In this document: one piece after another, positions 15,644-23,835 of the stretch
Layout of the letters: every line of letters starts with the position of its first letter
Position numbering within the stretch: position 1 is the stretch's first letter
Source: Chloroflexota bacterium
GTDB taxonomy: Bacteria; Chloroflexota; Dehalococcoidia; UBA2979
Length of the DNA stretch: 42,539 nucleotides
Assembly (NCBI GenBank): GCA_016875635.1
Contig: VGPD01000015.1
Span: forward strand, 1-42,539
Reading direction: 5' to 3'
Notes under the pieces: generated by a model
Seen by the model: only the letters and a program-made list of their open reading frames with translations
Databases searched by the model: none
Told to the model about the DNA's origin: nothing
Translations under genes and position numbers: made by a program

Positions 15644-17491
15644 GTGGAATCGAACTACTGGACGAACCGGGTCAGCCGGCGCACCGCACTGCGCGGCACA
15701 GGGCTCGGCCTCGCTGGCCTCGCAGGCGCCGCACTCGTGGGGTGCGGGAGCAGGGCGCAGAACAAGAATGCGGACGGCGGTGATGCCGGCCGCCTCATGG
15801 ACGCGGCCAAAACAGGCGCGCAGACCGGTGAGACGGGCGGCACTCCCGTCCCGAAGGACCAGGTCCGCGTCAAGCCCGGCATGTACGAGAGCAGTGCGCC
15901 CCCATCCGCCGCCGAGCGCAACCCGAAGGTGAACGCCAAGTACGGCGGCACTCTGAAAATGCGCTACCTGGATCCCCCGCGCATGGACCTGTCGCGCACG
16001 AACTCGTGCACGATTGACACCACACAGGGAATGGTCAGCAGTAAGTTGACCCGCGCCAAGCTCGGGCCGCTGGCCGACCCGTTCAACGTGGATATCGAGC
16101 CGGACCTCGCTGAGAAATGGGAGTCGCCGGACAATGGCCAGACCTGGGTCTTCAGCCTCCGCAAGGGTGTGAAGACGCACAACGTCGCCCCGCTGAACGG
16201 CCGCGAGTTCAACTCCGAGGACGTGATCCAGACGATCAACCTCTACCTCAAGGGGTCGCAGAAGGACGTCTTCTCGGACGTCGCCAAGACGGAGACGCCG
16301 GACAAGTACACGGTGAAGGTGACGTTGACAGGGCCAAAGAACGACTTCCCGAAGGAAATCGCGGCGTGGTCCTACCTCTACATGAAGGAACTGGTCGACA
16401 ACGAGACGCTGCGGCAAGAGAAGGCGATGGGTACCGGTCCCTTCATCCAGAAGGAGTGGACGAAGAAGCAGCGCTCTGTCTTCGTCAAGAACCCCGACTA
16501 CTTCGAGAGCGGCCTCCCGTACGTCGACCAGGTCGAGCTTTACGTGCAAGACGACGCCAACTCGCTGCGTGCCGGCTTCAAGACGGACAACTACTTCGAC
16601 TACAGCGCGCCGGACAAGAAGACGTTCGCGGACACCTTCGCGGAGAACAGCGACGACATGGTCGCTCTCACGCAGCCGGTGTCGCGTGGCGCCAACGTCA
16701 ATGGTTGGCAGTTCCAGATGAAGAACCCGGTGTTCAAGGACGAGCGGATCCGCCGCGCGCTGTCGCTCGCCTTTGACCGCAAGGACTTCGACTTGGCGAA
16801 CAACGGTGGTGACAACCAGAACCCCGATGGTCCGTACTCGCAGTCGCCGATGCCGTGGCCGTTCATGCACGACAAGTACCCGACGGCGAAGGTGAACGGG
16901 CCGTGGTACGCGTTCAACCCGGCCGAGGCCGCGAAGATGATGCAGGCGGCGGGCTACACGACGGCGAAGCCGCTCACGGTGGAACTGACCTCGTTCTACA
17001 ACAAGAACCAGTTCTCCGGGATCGTTATCCCCGGTATCAACAACAACCTGAAGGAGGTGAAGATCACGTGGCGTGAGATCGACAACCCGACGCACGTCAC
17101 GCTGATGTCGGACCGGAACTTCAAGGAGATGATCGGGTTCCTCTGGGGTCCTCCGGGGTACTCGATGGACCAGTGGCTCTCGCCCTTCTTCGGCTCGAAG
17201 GGGAGCCTGAACTACGGTTCGATCAACGATCCGCAGCTGGACGCCCTTCTCGCCAAGCAGCGGGCGGAGACCAAACCCGCGGCGCAGAAGGAGATCTGGA
17301 ACCAGATCAGCACCCTGATCCACGACAAGGTCTACCAGGCGTGGTGGCCGGTGGCCCTGCAGCGCAACGGGTGGCACAACTACATGGTGAACTACCGACC
17401 GCACGGGCTGATTGGCGCGTGGACCTGCTACGCCAATCCGCAGACGCGAACGATATGGTTCGACGAAGGAGCCAACCCCGCCCGGGCGTAA
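15644..17491 (+). CDS. Peptide-type ABC transporter substrate-binding lipoprotein, probable Tat substrate
   Basis: 615-residue solute-binding protein of family 5 (DppA/OppA type). The N-terminus has a twin-arginine sequence NRVSRRTALRG (Arg12-Arg13), a Gly/Ala/Leu stretch and a lipobox LVGC (Cys34). This points to export by the Tat route followed by lipidation. A linker rich in Gly/Asp/Thr follows. Family landmarks are LAEKWESPDNGQTWVFSLRK, NGREFNSEDVIQTIN, MGTGPFIQKEWTKKQRSVFV and DERIRRALSLAFDRK, with KEIWNQISTLIHDKVYQAWW near the end. GGAGGGAG five bases before GTG 15644 decides the start; upstream frame extension would read through the inverted repeat. It most likely serves the permeases at 12.5-14.5 kb. 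A hairpin terminator follows. Confidence 0.93.
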   Translation: MESNYWTNRVSRRTALRGTGLGLAGLAGAALVGCGSRAQNKNADGGDAGRLMDAAKTGAQTGETGGTPVPKDQVRVKPGMYESSAPPSAAERNPKVNAKYGGTLKMRYLDPPRMDLSRTNSCTIDTTQGMVSSKLTRAKLGPLADPFNVDIEPDLAEKWESPDNGQTWVFSLRKGVKTHNVAPLNGREFNSEDVIQTINLYLKGSQKDVFSDVAKTETPDKYTVKVTLTGPKNDFPKEIAAWSYLYMKELVDNETLRQEKAMGTGPFIQKEWTKKQRSVFVKNPDYFESGLPYVDQVELYVQDDANSLRAGFKTDNYFDYSAPDKKTFADTFAENSDDMVALTQPVSRGANVNGWQFQMKNPVFKDERIRRALSLAFDRKDFDLANNGGDNQNPDGPYSQSPMPWPFMHDKYPTAKVNGPWYAFNPAEAAKMMQAAGYTTAKPLTVELTSFYNKNQFSGIVIPGINNNLKEVKITWREIDNPTHVTLMSDRNFKEMIGFLWGPPGYSMDQWLSPFFGSKGSLNYGSINDPQLDALLAKQRAETKPAAQKEIWNQISTLIHDKVYQAWWPVALQRNGWHNYMVNYRPHGLIGAWTCYANPQTRTIWFDEGANPARA

Positions 17492-17519
17492 GCCTCAGCC
17501 GGAGTCTTGACCGCTCGGG

Positions 17520-17556
17520 GACGGGCGGGGGCTTGCGCCCCCGCCCGTCTCTCTTT
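17520..17556 (+). terminator. Rho-independent-type terminator after the peptide-binding lipoprotein
   Basis: A 13-bp GC stem, GACGGGCGGGGGC (17520-17532) with GCCCCCGCCCGTC (17537-17549), TTGC loop, followed by TCTCTTT. It begins 28 bases after the stop codon of the lipoprotein gene. Confidence 0.85.
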
Positions 17557-17599
17557 CCGCTAAACTGGCGGGTGCAAGCCGAGAGTCAGGGAGACCGCC

Positions 17600-17932
17600 A
17601 TGGCGAAGCGCCCAGGCATCCGATGCGACCAGGCCATCCGCCCACTCGGCGTCGCAAACTGCTGTGTCACTGACTTGGAGCCCTGCTTCAAGCCGGCCTC
17701 CCACCAGCACACGCAGACCAGCATCGCCCTCTGTGCCCAGCACTGGGAGAACGCGATGACGATGGGGGGGGCCGAGGCTGGCCAGTGGCCGGTCGGAATG
17801 CGCATTCTGCCCTTCCCGGCAGGGTGGGTGGCGCTACCACCGCAGGAGGAAGAGTCCGAGGCCGCGGCGACGCCTGTCACGCTCTGGGTTGAACCGAAGC
17901 AGACCGTCGGCGGACTGATCATCGACCTGTAG
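17600..17932 (+). CDS. Small hypothetical protein with several cysteines
   Basis: 110-residue protein that I do not recognise. It has a good ribosome-binding site (AGGGAG, 6 bases before the ATG) and a terminator directly upstream, so it looks like a separate transcription unit. Six cysteines lie in the first half: RCDQ, NCCVTD, EPCFK and LCAQHW, with histidines between them (SHQHTQ). This could be a metal site or simply structural. The second half is Trp/Pro-rich (GWVALPPQEEESEAAATP) and ends VGGLIIDL. No signal peptide or membrane helix is visible. It ends five bases before the convergent acyltransferase remnant. Coding status is likely but not certain. Confidence 0.55.
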   Translation: MAKRPGIRCDQAIRPLGVANCCVTDLEPCFKPASHQHTQTSIALCAQHWENAMTMGGAEAGQWPVGMRILPFPAGWVALPPQEEESEAAATPVTLWVEPKQTVGGLIIDL

Positions 17933-17936
17933 GCGC

Positions 17937-19008
17937 CTAAGCCGCCTCGCGCCGCTCCGCTCGTGCGTCACCTCGCGCCCGTCGCTGCTCCACTCCCATG
18001 AACGTCCAGGCGAACCGGGGGAAGAAGAGGTGGGCCACGACGACGAAAGCAATGGAGGCGATGGCCCCCAGGGCGAAGTTCGCCAGCATCAGCTGTCCCC
18101 ATGACTCCTCAAACCGCGTGCCCCAAGCACCATGGAGGAGAGCCAGCCGAGTAACACGAACGAGAGCGGCGCCAGCCACGCCAGCGGCGTGGCCAGCAGG
18201 CGCCTCACGGCGGCACGGACGACGACACGCGCGATGACCGGGTAGACCAAGCCGAAACAACCGAACACATAGACGGTCACGCCGAAGTACGAGACCGGAT
18301 AGCCGTGCGTCTCCCCCTGACAGATATACACGACGAACATCGCCACCATGCCAGCCACCGCGGCAGACTCGATCCCGCGCCCCCAGGAAACCGACCCGTG
18401 CATCCGGTTCGCGAGCAGCCCGAAGGTGAAGGAATACGCCCAGATCACCGGGTTCCGGTAGGTAAAAATGGCCAGGTCCCCGGCGATCCCCTGCTGTTCA
18501 TACCAGGTGATCATGCCGAGACCGGCGACGAAGGCCACTCCCGTGATGACGGCGACGGTCCGCGTCGAGGCGTGACGGATCGGGTATGCCGCGGCCGTCA
18601 GCATCGCCAGGACGACCAGGAAGTAGAACTGGCCCTCGATATCGAACAGGACGAAGTGCCGCAGGAGTTCGGTGGAGAACCCGCCACGCCACCACTTGTA
18701 TGCGAGGGCGATCGTCATCCAGAACAAACCGGGCACTGCGATCCGCCGAAGGCGTCCGCTGACGAAGGCGACGAACGAGGGCGACCGGTCGCGTGCCAGC
18801 AGGAATCCGGAGATGAACAGGAACACCGGGAAGGCGCTGTGCGCGAAGAGGCGCGAGATCAGGAATGCCAGTCGCTCGCCCTAGGTTACTCCGGCCAGGT
18901 GCGGAAGTACGAGTGCATGTACAGCACCGCGAGGATCGCGACTCCGCGCAGGATGTCCAATTCGGGTAGTCGGACCGTGGCCGGTCGGGTCGCTCCATCA
19001 TTCTTCAT
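17937..19008 (-). pseudogene. Acyltransferase 3 family membrane protein (OafA/YrhL-like), degraded
   Basis: Three frame segments together give an acyltransferase-3 integral membrane protein. These enzymes move acetyl or other acyl groups onto cell-surface sugars. Segment 1 from ATG 19008 reads LPELDILRGVAILAVLYMHS, the family N-terminus with its conserved early His, and ends at TAA 18888-18886. Segment 2, in another frame, reads LISRLFAHSAFPVFLFISGFLL and carries most of the membrane helices to about 18130; it is blocked upstream by TAG 18883-18881. Segment 3 (third frame change near 18120-18145) reads GTRFEESWGQLMLANFALG and ends RAERREAA at 17937. At least two lesions near 18885 and one near 18130 are needed. 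This is too many for a single base-call error, so a true pseudogene is likely. Confidence 0.85.
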
Positions 19009-19228
19009 CGATCAACCGTGACGCGTGTCCGGCCCGAAGACAACTGCCCGACTACCAGCGAGTCTCCGCACCCCGCCCCGGAGGGAGCACCCCTAGCGGT
19101 GATGTCCGCGTCCCGGCCATTCGGCGATGCACCGTCCCTTTGTCGACCACAGGCCGCCTCCATGCAGCACAGAGGGCCCCCACTGAACATCTGGGCAGTA
19201 CGCTGGGCACGACGGGTGAGGAGACGCC

Positions 19229-19969
19229 GTGTTTCCGCTGCGCGACAACAACCCCACCAGGACCCGACCGCTCCTCACGCTCGCGTTAATCGCCGTCAAC
19301 CTCGCGGTCTTCTTCATGTGGCAGCCGTCCGCGTTCTGGCTGCTCGACCCGGGTCGCCCTTCCATGGAGCAGCAGGAGGCATTCCTGTACGCCCACGCCG
19401 TCGTCCCCTGTGAGGTCATGCAGGGCCACGCACTCGATGCGCGGGAGCGTTCAAGCGGGGTGTGCAGCGACATGCCGGGCACACCGCTGCTTCCAGAGAA
19501 ACACGTCTACGCGGCGGTGGTGGCGAGCCTGTTCCTGCACGGCAGCCTGTTCCACATCGCCTCCAATATGTGGTTCCTCTGGATCTTCGGAAACAATATG
19601 GAAGAAGCACTGGGACGGCTCCGCTACCTTGGCTTCTACCTGGCCGGCGGCATCGTCGCGACACTCGCCTTCGTGCTGGCCCAGGCGGGCCAGACCGCGC
19701 CACTGGTCGGCGCGTCGGGGGCAATCGCAGCCGTCCTCGGTGGCTACCTCGCGCTCTTCCCCACGCGACGCATCATCGGTCTGGTCGGCATCTGGCCGGT
19801 CCCCGTGCCCGCGGCTTTGTTCCTCGGGCTGTGGTTCTTCGGCCAATTCGTCACGCAAGAGTCAAACGTCGCATGGCAGGCGCATGCCGCCGGCTTCGCC
19901 TTCGGCTTCATCGTCATCCTGATGATGCGGACTCCCCTGCGCGCGAGGCTCCGCCATCTGCACGCTTGA
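19229..19969 (+). CDS. Rhomboid family intramembrane serine protease
   Basis: 246-residue polytopic protein. It starts FPLRDNNPTRTRPLLTLALI, a typical bacterial rhomboid N-terminus. The L1 loop region with LFLHGSLFHIASNMWFLWIF contains the conserved H-x-x-x-N. The catalytic serine is in GASGA (Ser163) and the catalytic His in WQAHAAGF (His219). About six membrane helices are visible, the standard bacterial core. An insert of about 50 residues (PGRPSMEQQEAFLY to GTPLLPEK) between helix 1 and L1 contains two cysteines and is probably extracytoplasmic. GTG 19229 is preceded by GAGGAG. These proteases cut membrane proteins within the bilayer; the substrate is unknown. It stands alone, diverging from the acyltransferase remnant over a 220-base gap in which I see no other feature. 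Confidence 0.92.
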   Translation: MFPLRDNNPTRTRPLLTLALIAVNLAVFFMWQPSAFWLLDPGRPSMEQQEAFLYAHAVVPCEVMQGHALDARERSSGVCSDMPGTPLLPEKHVYAAVVASLFLHGSLFHIASNMWFLWIFGNNMEEALGRLRYLGFYLAGGIVATLAFVLAQAGQTAPLVGASGAIAAVLGGYLALFPTRRIIGLVGIWPVPVPAALFLGLWFFGQFVTQESNVAWQAHAAGFAFGFIVILMMRTPLRARLRHLHA

Positions 19970-20082
19970 GGCCTGGACCGCCAGCCCCTCGGCGGCGGAT
20001 GGCCGCTGCCCACCGTGGGCAAGTGCGCGGCCGTACCGCCGGAACCAACTGACGGTGTAGGGGCACTCGTCGGTCGCGTGGT

Positions 20083-20877
20083 CTACCCGGCGGCGAAGCC
20101 CCAACGCTCCCGCACCCACGCCTCGGCGCGTCCGAAGAGCAGGCGATCAACGGCCACACCGACTGCGATGATGACCAGCATGATCGCGAAGACCATGTTG
20201 ATGTTGTTCAGGTTGCGGCCTACGTCCAGCAGGTGGCCGAGGCCGACCGATACGAACAGCAGCTCACCGGCCATCAGCGACCGCCAGGCAAATGACCAGC
20301 CCTGCTTCATCCCCTGCACCATCGAGGGCACCATCGCGGGGACAACCACATACCGGTACAACTGCCACCGCGTCGCCCCCAGCGTCCCGGCGGCGCGTGC
20401 CAGCAAAGGCGGCAGCCCTCGCATCCCCGAGCGTGCCGAGATCGCGATCGAAAATGTCGAGCCCATCAGGACGACGAAGACGATCGCCGATTCGCTGAGT
20501 CCGAACCACAACACCGCGAGCGGCAACCAGGTGATACTCGGCAGCGACTGAAGCCCGAGCACCACACCGCCGACCGTCTCGTCCGCGAACCGCGAAGTCG
20601 CCGTCAAAAGACCGAGGCTCATCCCCAGCACAAACGAGAGCGCGTACCCCACCACGAGCCGTCGCAGGCTCGCCTGGAGGCCATCGATAATCAACCCGTT
20701 CGCAAAGTTCGTCTGAAGCGATGCGAATACCTTCTCTGGCGACGGGAACAAGAAGGGCGACCACACCTCCGCGCGGCCAAGCAGGCTCCAGATCGCGATG
20801 ACTGCCGCATAGAAGCCCAGGACCCGGAGCAGCTTCAGCACCTGCTCATGTGAAGGGTGCAGGCGACTAGATCGCAT
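20083..20877 (-). CDS. Sulfonate/taurine/nitrate-type ABC transporter permease (SsuC-like)
   Basis: About 264-residue permease. It starts near LKLLRVLGFYAAVIAIW and has six hydrophobic helices. Family motifs are SPEKVFASL, a middle LQSLPSITWLPLAVLWFGL and the EAA loop AAGTLGATRWQLYRYVVVPA. Late in the protein, GWSFAWRSLMAGELLF is typical of SsuC/TauC. I chose ATG 20877, which overlaps the ATPase gene end by 11 bases, and not the longer upstream frame. It is the last gene of a minus-strand unit with YezD and an Rrf2 regulator. The link with sulfate assimilation genes favours an organosulfur substrate such as aliphatic sulfonates over nitrate. Confidence 0.88.
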   Translation of the reverse strand: MRSSRLHPSHEQVLKLLRVLGFYAAVIAIWSLLGRAEVWSPFLFPSPEKVFASLQTNFANGLIIDGLQASLRRLVVGYALSFVLGMSLGLLTATSRFADETVGGVVLGLQSLPSITWLPLAVLWFGLSESAIVFVVLMGSTFSIAISARSGMRGLPPLLARAAGTLGATRWQLYRYVVVPAMVPSMVQGMKQGWSFAWRSLMAGELLFVSVGLGHLLDVGRNLNNINMVFAIMLVIIAVGVAVDRLLFGRAEAWVRERWGFAAG

Positions 20878-21718
20878 AGCGCGGCTCCGGTGCGACACCC
20901 GTGTTCTGCAACTCGTAACGGACAGCGGCAGCCAGGTCAGCCACCGCATGGTCGTCCGGGGTACGCGGCCGCTCGAGATTGATGTCGATGATCGACTTGA
21001 TCCGGCCGGGGCTCGGTGACATCACGACGACCCGGTCGCCCAGGATCACCGCCTCGCGCACATTGTGCGTCACGAACAACACGGTCGTGCCGATACGCGT
21101 CCAGACGGTCTGCAGTTCCAGTTGCAGGTCATCGCGCGTCTGGGCGTCCAACGCGGCAAACGGCTCGTCCATCAGGAGGACGTGCGGCTCGACCGCGAGG
21201 CCGCGCGCCAGCTGGACACGTTGTTTCATTCCGCCCGACAGCTCATGGATGTACGCCCGGTCGAACCGGCTCAAGTTCACCAGCGCGAGATGGCGGTCGA
21301 CGATGTCCCGACGCTGCTCTTGCGGGACGCCGCGCAGCTTCAAGCCGAACTCAACGTTCGCCCGCACATTCAGCCAGGGGAACAGCGCTGGCTCCTGAAA
21401 CACGACGGCACGCTCCTGGGCCATACCCCGGATTGGCGTGCCCTCGAACAGCGCCTCGCCGTCATACTCGGTGTCGATGCCTGCGGCGATGTTGAGGAGC
21501 GTGGACTTGCCACAGCCGGACGGGCCCACGATGCAGATGAACTCCCGCGGACGCACCTCGAGTGTGACGTCGTCGAGCGCCAGGGTGTCCTGACGCTTCG
21601 TGCGGAAGCGCTTTGTGATCCCCCGGAGTGCGAGGAGCGGTTCAGCCTCGCTCGGCCCGCCAGCCGCGCGCCCGGTGAGGCCTGCCGCCTGCGTTTCGGT
21701 GTCTGCGACCAGCGCCAT
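20867..21718 (-). CDS. Sulfonate/taurine/nitrate-type ABC transporter ATPase (SsuB-like)
   Basis: About 283-residue ATPase. An N-terminal extension rich in Ala/Gly precedes the domain start LLALRGITKRF. Walker A GPSGCGKSTLL, Q-loop VVFQEPALFPWLNV, signature ELSGGMKQRVQLARGL, Walker B HVLLMDEPFAALD and switch His in FVTHNVREAVILGDRVVVM are all present. GPSGCGKST and the FQEPALFPWLNV block are typical of the SsuB/TauB/NrtD group. ATG 21718 is preceded by a GAGGGTG site; a GTG 12 bases upstream is an alternative. It powers uptake with the permease and binding protein on either side. Confidence 0.93.
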   Translation of the reverse strand: MALVADTETQAAGLTGRAAGGPSEAEPLLALRGITKRFRTKRQDTLALDDVTLEVRPREFICIVGPSGCGKSTLLNIAAGIDTEYDGEALFEGTPIRGMAQERAVVFQEPALFPWLNVRANVEFGLKLRGVPQEQRRDIVDRHLALVNLSRFDRAYIHELSGGMKQRVQLARGLAVEPHVLLMDEPFAALDAQTRDDLQLELQTVWTRIGTTVLFVTHNVREAVILGDRVVVMSPSPGRIKSIIDINLERPRTPDDHAVADLAAAVRYELQNTGVAPEPRYAI

Positions 21719-21781
21719 AGTCACCCTCACCTTCCCATACCGGGTCCCGAGCCCGGGCAGGCTCCGGACCCGGCGGGTGGA

Positions 21782-22894
21782 CTACTTACTGACTTCCTTG
21801 AGGCCGAGTTCCTTGAGCACCTTGTTCAGCGGGTCAAGCGCGTAGATACCGGCAAGGTCCGGCTTCTTCTCCCCCAGGTAGCCGAGGGCGAACGCATCGT
21901 CCGCGGACTTCCGGAGGCTGGAGGCGATCGGGTCGCACGTGCTCTTCTGGTTCCGCCAGGCGCCGTTGATGACGGCCTCGGGCAGCGCGGCGCTTGTCAC
22001 CTGCTTGATGCCGTCGTTGACGACGTTCTTGGCCTCGTGGGGGTTCTCGTTGATCCATTGCGTCGTCTTCACATGCGCACGGAGCAACTTCTCGACGGTC
22101 TCGGGGTGCTGCGCGAGGAACTTCGCGCTCACGATCAGATGCGTCGTGACGAAGTCGCCGTTCGGCCAGAGGTCGCGTTCGTCCAGGAAGACCTTGCCGT
22201 TGCCCTCCACGATGAGGCGCGTCGCCCAGGGCTCCGGCACCCATGCCGCCTGCAGTTCACCCTTGATGAACAGCGCGAGCGCGTCCGCGTTTGCGATCGG
22301 CCTCACGTCGACGTTTCCGCCGTGGTCCTTGTCCTTCAGCCCGTTCTTCTGCAACCACGCGCGCGCCGCGACGTCCTGCGTGTTCCCCAGCTGAGGCGTC
22401 GCGATCCGCTTTTTCGCGAAGTCCGCCGGCTTCGTGATGCTGGAGTCAGCCCTCACGATCAACAGCGCACCAGCGCTGGTCGCCCCGGCGATGATGCGGA
22501 CATCCTTGCCGCCCGACTGCACGTGGCCGGTTATCGCCGGGTTGGGGCCGATGTACGAGGCGTCGATCGCCCCTGCAAACAGCGCCTCGATCACCGAGGG
22601 GCCCGCGTTGAAGGTCTTCGTCTCCAGTTTCACGTTCGGCCCGAGTTCCTGTACGAACGTGCCCTGCGCCAGTCCGACGATCGGCTGGGCGTGCGTGATG
22701 TTCGGGAAGTAGCCGAGCCGCAGCGTCACCGGCTTCTCAGGCGTCGCACCGGTGCCAGAGGCAGGAGCGTTGGTGCTCGTGGCACCAGCCGCCGGGGACT
22801 CGTCCGAGCCGCACGCGACCAGGGCGCCGGCAAGCACCGTGACCAGAAACAGTCCCACGAGCGTGGGCTTTCGATACAGTCGTACCAATGTCAT
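21782..22894 (-). CDS. Sulfonate-type ABC transporter substrate-binding lipoprotein (SsuA-like)
   Basis: 370-residue binding protein. A lipoprotein signal ends at LVAC (Cys28), followed by a Thr/Ala/Gly linker. The mature domain starts KPVTLRLGYFPNITHAQPIVG, then FNAGPSVIEALFAGAIDASYIGPNP, the NMT1/SsuA-like periplasmic fold with GNTQDVAARAWL and AAWVPEPWATRLI. These match the aliphatic sulfonate, taurine and nitrate binding group. Cys-containing KSTCDPIA near residue 320 is not a family landmark. It is encoded 90 bases after yezD and 63 bases before the ATPase gene. Substrate assignment rests on context (Rrf2, YezD and divergent sulfate reduction genes), not on residues. Confidence 0.88.
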   Translation of the reverse strand: MTLVRLYRKPTLVGLFLVTVLAGALVACGSDESPAAGATSTNAPASGTGATPEKPVTLRLGYFPNITHAQPIVGLAQGTFVQELGPNVKLETKTFNAGPSVIEALFAGAIDASYIGPNPAITGHVQSGGKDVRIIAGATSAGALLIVRADSSITKPADFAKKRIATPQLGNTQDVAARAWLQKNGLKDKDHGGNVDVRPIANADALALFIKGELQAAWVPEPWATRLIVEGNGKVFLDERDLWPNGDFVTTHLIVSAKFLAQHPETVEKLLRAHVKTTQWINENPHEAKNVVNDGIKQVTSAALPEAVINGAWRNQKSTCDPIASSLRKSADDAFALGYLGEKKPDLAGIYALDPLNKVLKELGLKEVSK

Positions 22895-22984
22895 CCGAGT
22901 GAATCTCCCGTTCGAGGCATCGAGTTGACCAAGGACATGTCGACTGCCTCCGGATGACCGGTCAGCGAACGCAATGTGGATGTG

Positions 22985-23146
22985 TCAGACAGCACGGCCG
23001 AACCGCTTCTTCTCCAGCGTGTCGATCTGGACAACGCGCCCGTCCTGGACGATGACCTGGACGTGGCCGTGCCTCAGGGCACGAATGGACTGCAGGATCT
23101 CGGCGAGGACAGCTTGTTCGCGGGCATCGGGCGGCGCTTCGGGCAT
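22985..23146 (-). CDS. YezD-like small protein (DUF2292)
   Basis: 53-residue protein matching the YezD/DUF2292 family: ILQSIRALRHGHVQVIVQDG, then VVQIDTLEKKRF, which is the VQI-x-EKxR ending typical of the family. These tiny proteins have no proven biochemical role but recur in bacterial operons for sulfur assimilation and cysteine control. It lies 11 bases after the Rrf2 gene and before the sulfonate transporter, the classical place. The longer upstream frame would run through the regulator gene, so ATG 23146 is preferred. Weak ribosome-binding signal. Confidence 0.85.
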   Translation of the reverse strand: MPEAPPDAREQAVLAEILQSIRALRHGHVQVIVQDGRVVQIDTLEKKRFGRAV

Positions 23147-23157
23147 GTCCGATCTCT

Positions 23158-23622
23158 TCAGATCTGATAGGTGAGCGTGTGGACGGCACGTTGTTCGCTG
23201 GCGCGGGCGGCGAGGTCGGCGAAGGTCGTGTGATCGACGACGTCGGCGATGGCATCGCGGACCTCGGTCCAGAACCCGCGCAACGTACAGTTCGCCGCAT
23301 CGGCACAGCGCCATGCCGGACAGGACTCGTAGGCCGTCTTGCTCGCGCACGCGATCGGCGCGAGCGGGCCGTCCATCACGCGGACGATGTCGCCCACCGT
23401 GATTTCGCCGGCTGGACGGGCAAGGAGGTAGCCACCGTGGGCGCCTCGGCGGGCTGATAGGATGCGCGCGGCACGCAGGCGCATCAGGATCTGCTCGAGG
23501 TACTTCTCGGGCACTCCCGCGCGTCCGGCCAGTTCGTGCAGCGGCAGGGGCACACCTGCAGGCCGTTCGGCCAGTTCGAGCACGGCACGGACGGCGTAGT
23601 CACCTCGCGTCGAGAGCCTCAT
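23158..23622 (-). CDS. Rrf2 family transcriptional regulator with four cysteines
   Basis: 154-residue Rrf2 regulator, cytoplasmic. The winged helix is residues 1-65: MRLSTRGDYAVRAVLELA, the recognition region LAGRAGVPEKYLEQILMRLR and the wing SARRGAHGGYLLARP. The effector region has four cysteines, C92, C101, C106 and C112, in a spacing like that used by IscR/NsrR-type iron-sulfur members. CymR-type cysteine regulators lack them. The start is ATG 23622, where family homology begins; an ATG at 23658 would add 12 residues. Its gene leads the yezD-ssuABC unit and diverges from the sulfite reductase operon, so it most likely controls both. An inverted repeat sits over the probable start site of the other operon. 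Confidence 0.9.
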   Translation of the reverse strand: MRLSTRGDYAVRAVLELAERPAGVPLPLHELAGRAGVPEKYLEQILMRLRAARILSARRGAHGGYLLARPAGEITVGDIVRVMDGPLAPIACASKTAYESCPAWRCADAANCTLRGFWTEVRDAIADVVDHTTFADLAARASEQRAVHTLTYQI

Positions 23623-23728
23623 GTCGAGTTCCCATATCTGTGTACTAGGGATTCGCATGGCGTCGCGATCCCCGGATTCGGCGCTTCAAACACCCGGCTG
23701 AATCACCGGCCCGGCATGGGGGAATGGC

Positions 23729-23757
23729 TTGTCACCCCCCGACCATTTCCATATACT
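23729..23757 (+). promoter_or_regulatory. Sigma-70-type promoter of the sulfate reduction/tetrapyrrole operon
   Basis: TTGTCA (23729-23734), a 17-base spacer and TATACT (23752-23757): each hexamer matches the consensus at five of six bases at ideal spacing. It lies 79 bases upstream of the sulfite reductase ATG, in an otherwise AT-richer patch of a GC-rich chromosome. The predicted start is at about 23763-23766. Confidence 0.7.
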
Positions 23758-23765
23758 CCGGTACA

Positions 23766-23780
23766 TGACCTCATTGGTCA
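23766..23780. promoter_or_regulatory. Inverted repeat TGACC-TCATT-GGTCA at the promoter start site, probable Rrf2 operator
   Basis: A perfect 5-bp-arm inverted repeat (TGACC, five-base AT-rich centre, GGTCA) that covers positions of about +2 to +16 of the predicted transcript. A protein bound here would block RNA polymerase. It is in the 213-base space shared by the Rrf2 gene and sulfite reductase. Length and dyad symmetry fit Rrf2 dimers, but no binding consensus for this regulator is known to me. Confidence 0.55.
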
Positions 23781-23835
23781 AGATACTCAAGTTTTTCACC
23801 CCGCCCGTAGCGGATCCGAGATAGCGAGCACGACG

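Noticed and set aside
15599-17404. Long open frame of 601 codons on the minus strand opposite the peptide-binding lipoprotein gene
   Set aside because: It is fully antisense to a well-supported gene. Its composition (Arg/His/Val/Leu-rich) is typical of shadow frames in GC-rich coding DNA, and no family motif is present.
19009-19228. Coding sequence between the acyltransferase remnant and the rhomboid gene
   Set aside because: No frame with a plausible start and protein-like composition. It probably holds divergent promoters that I could not pinpoint.
21065-22957. Open frame of 630 codons on the plus strand opposite the sulfonate transporter genes
   Set aside because: It crosses two genes and their gap on the other strand, is rich in Arg/Asp/Val/Leu without domains, and has no start signal.
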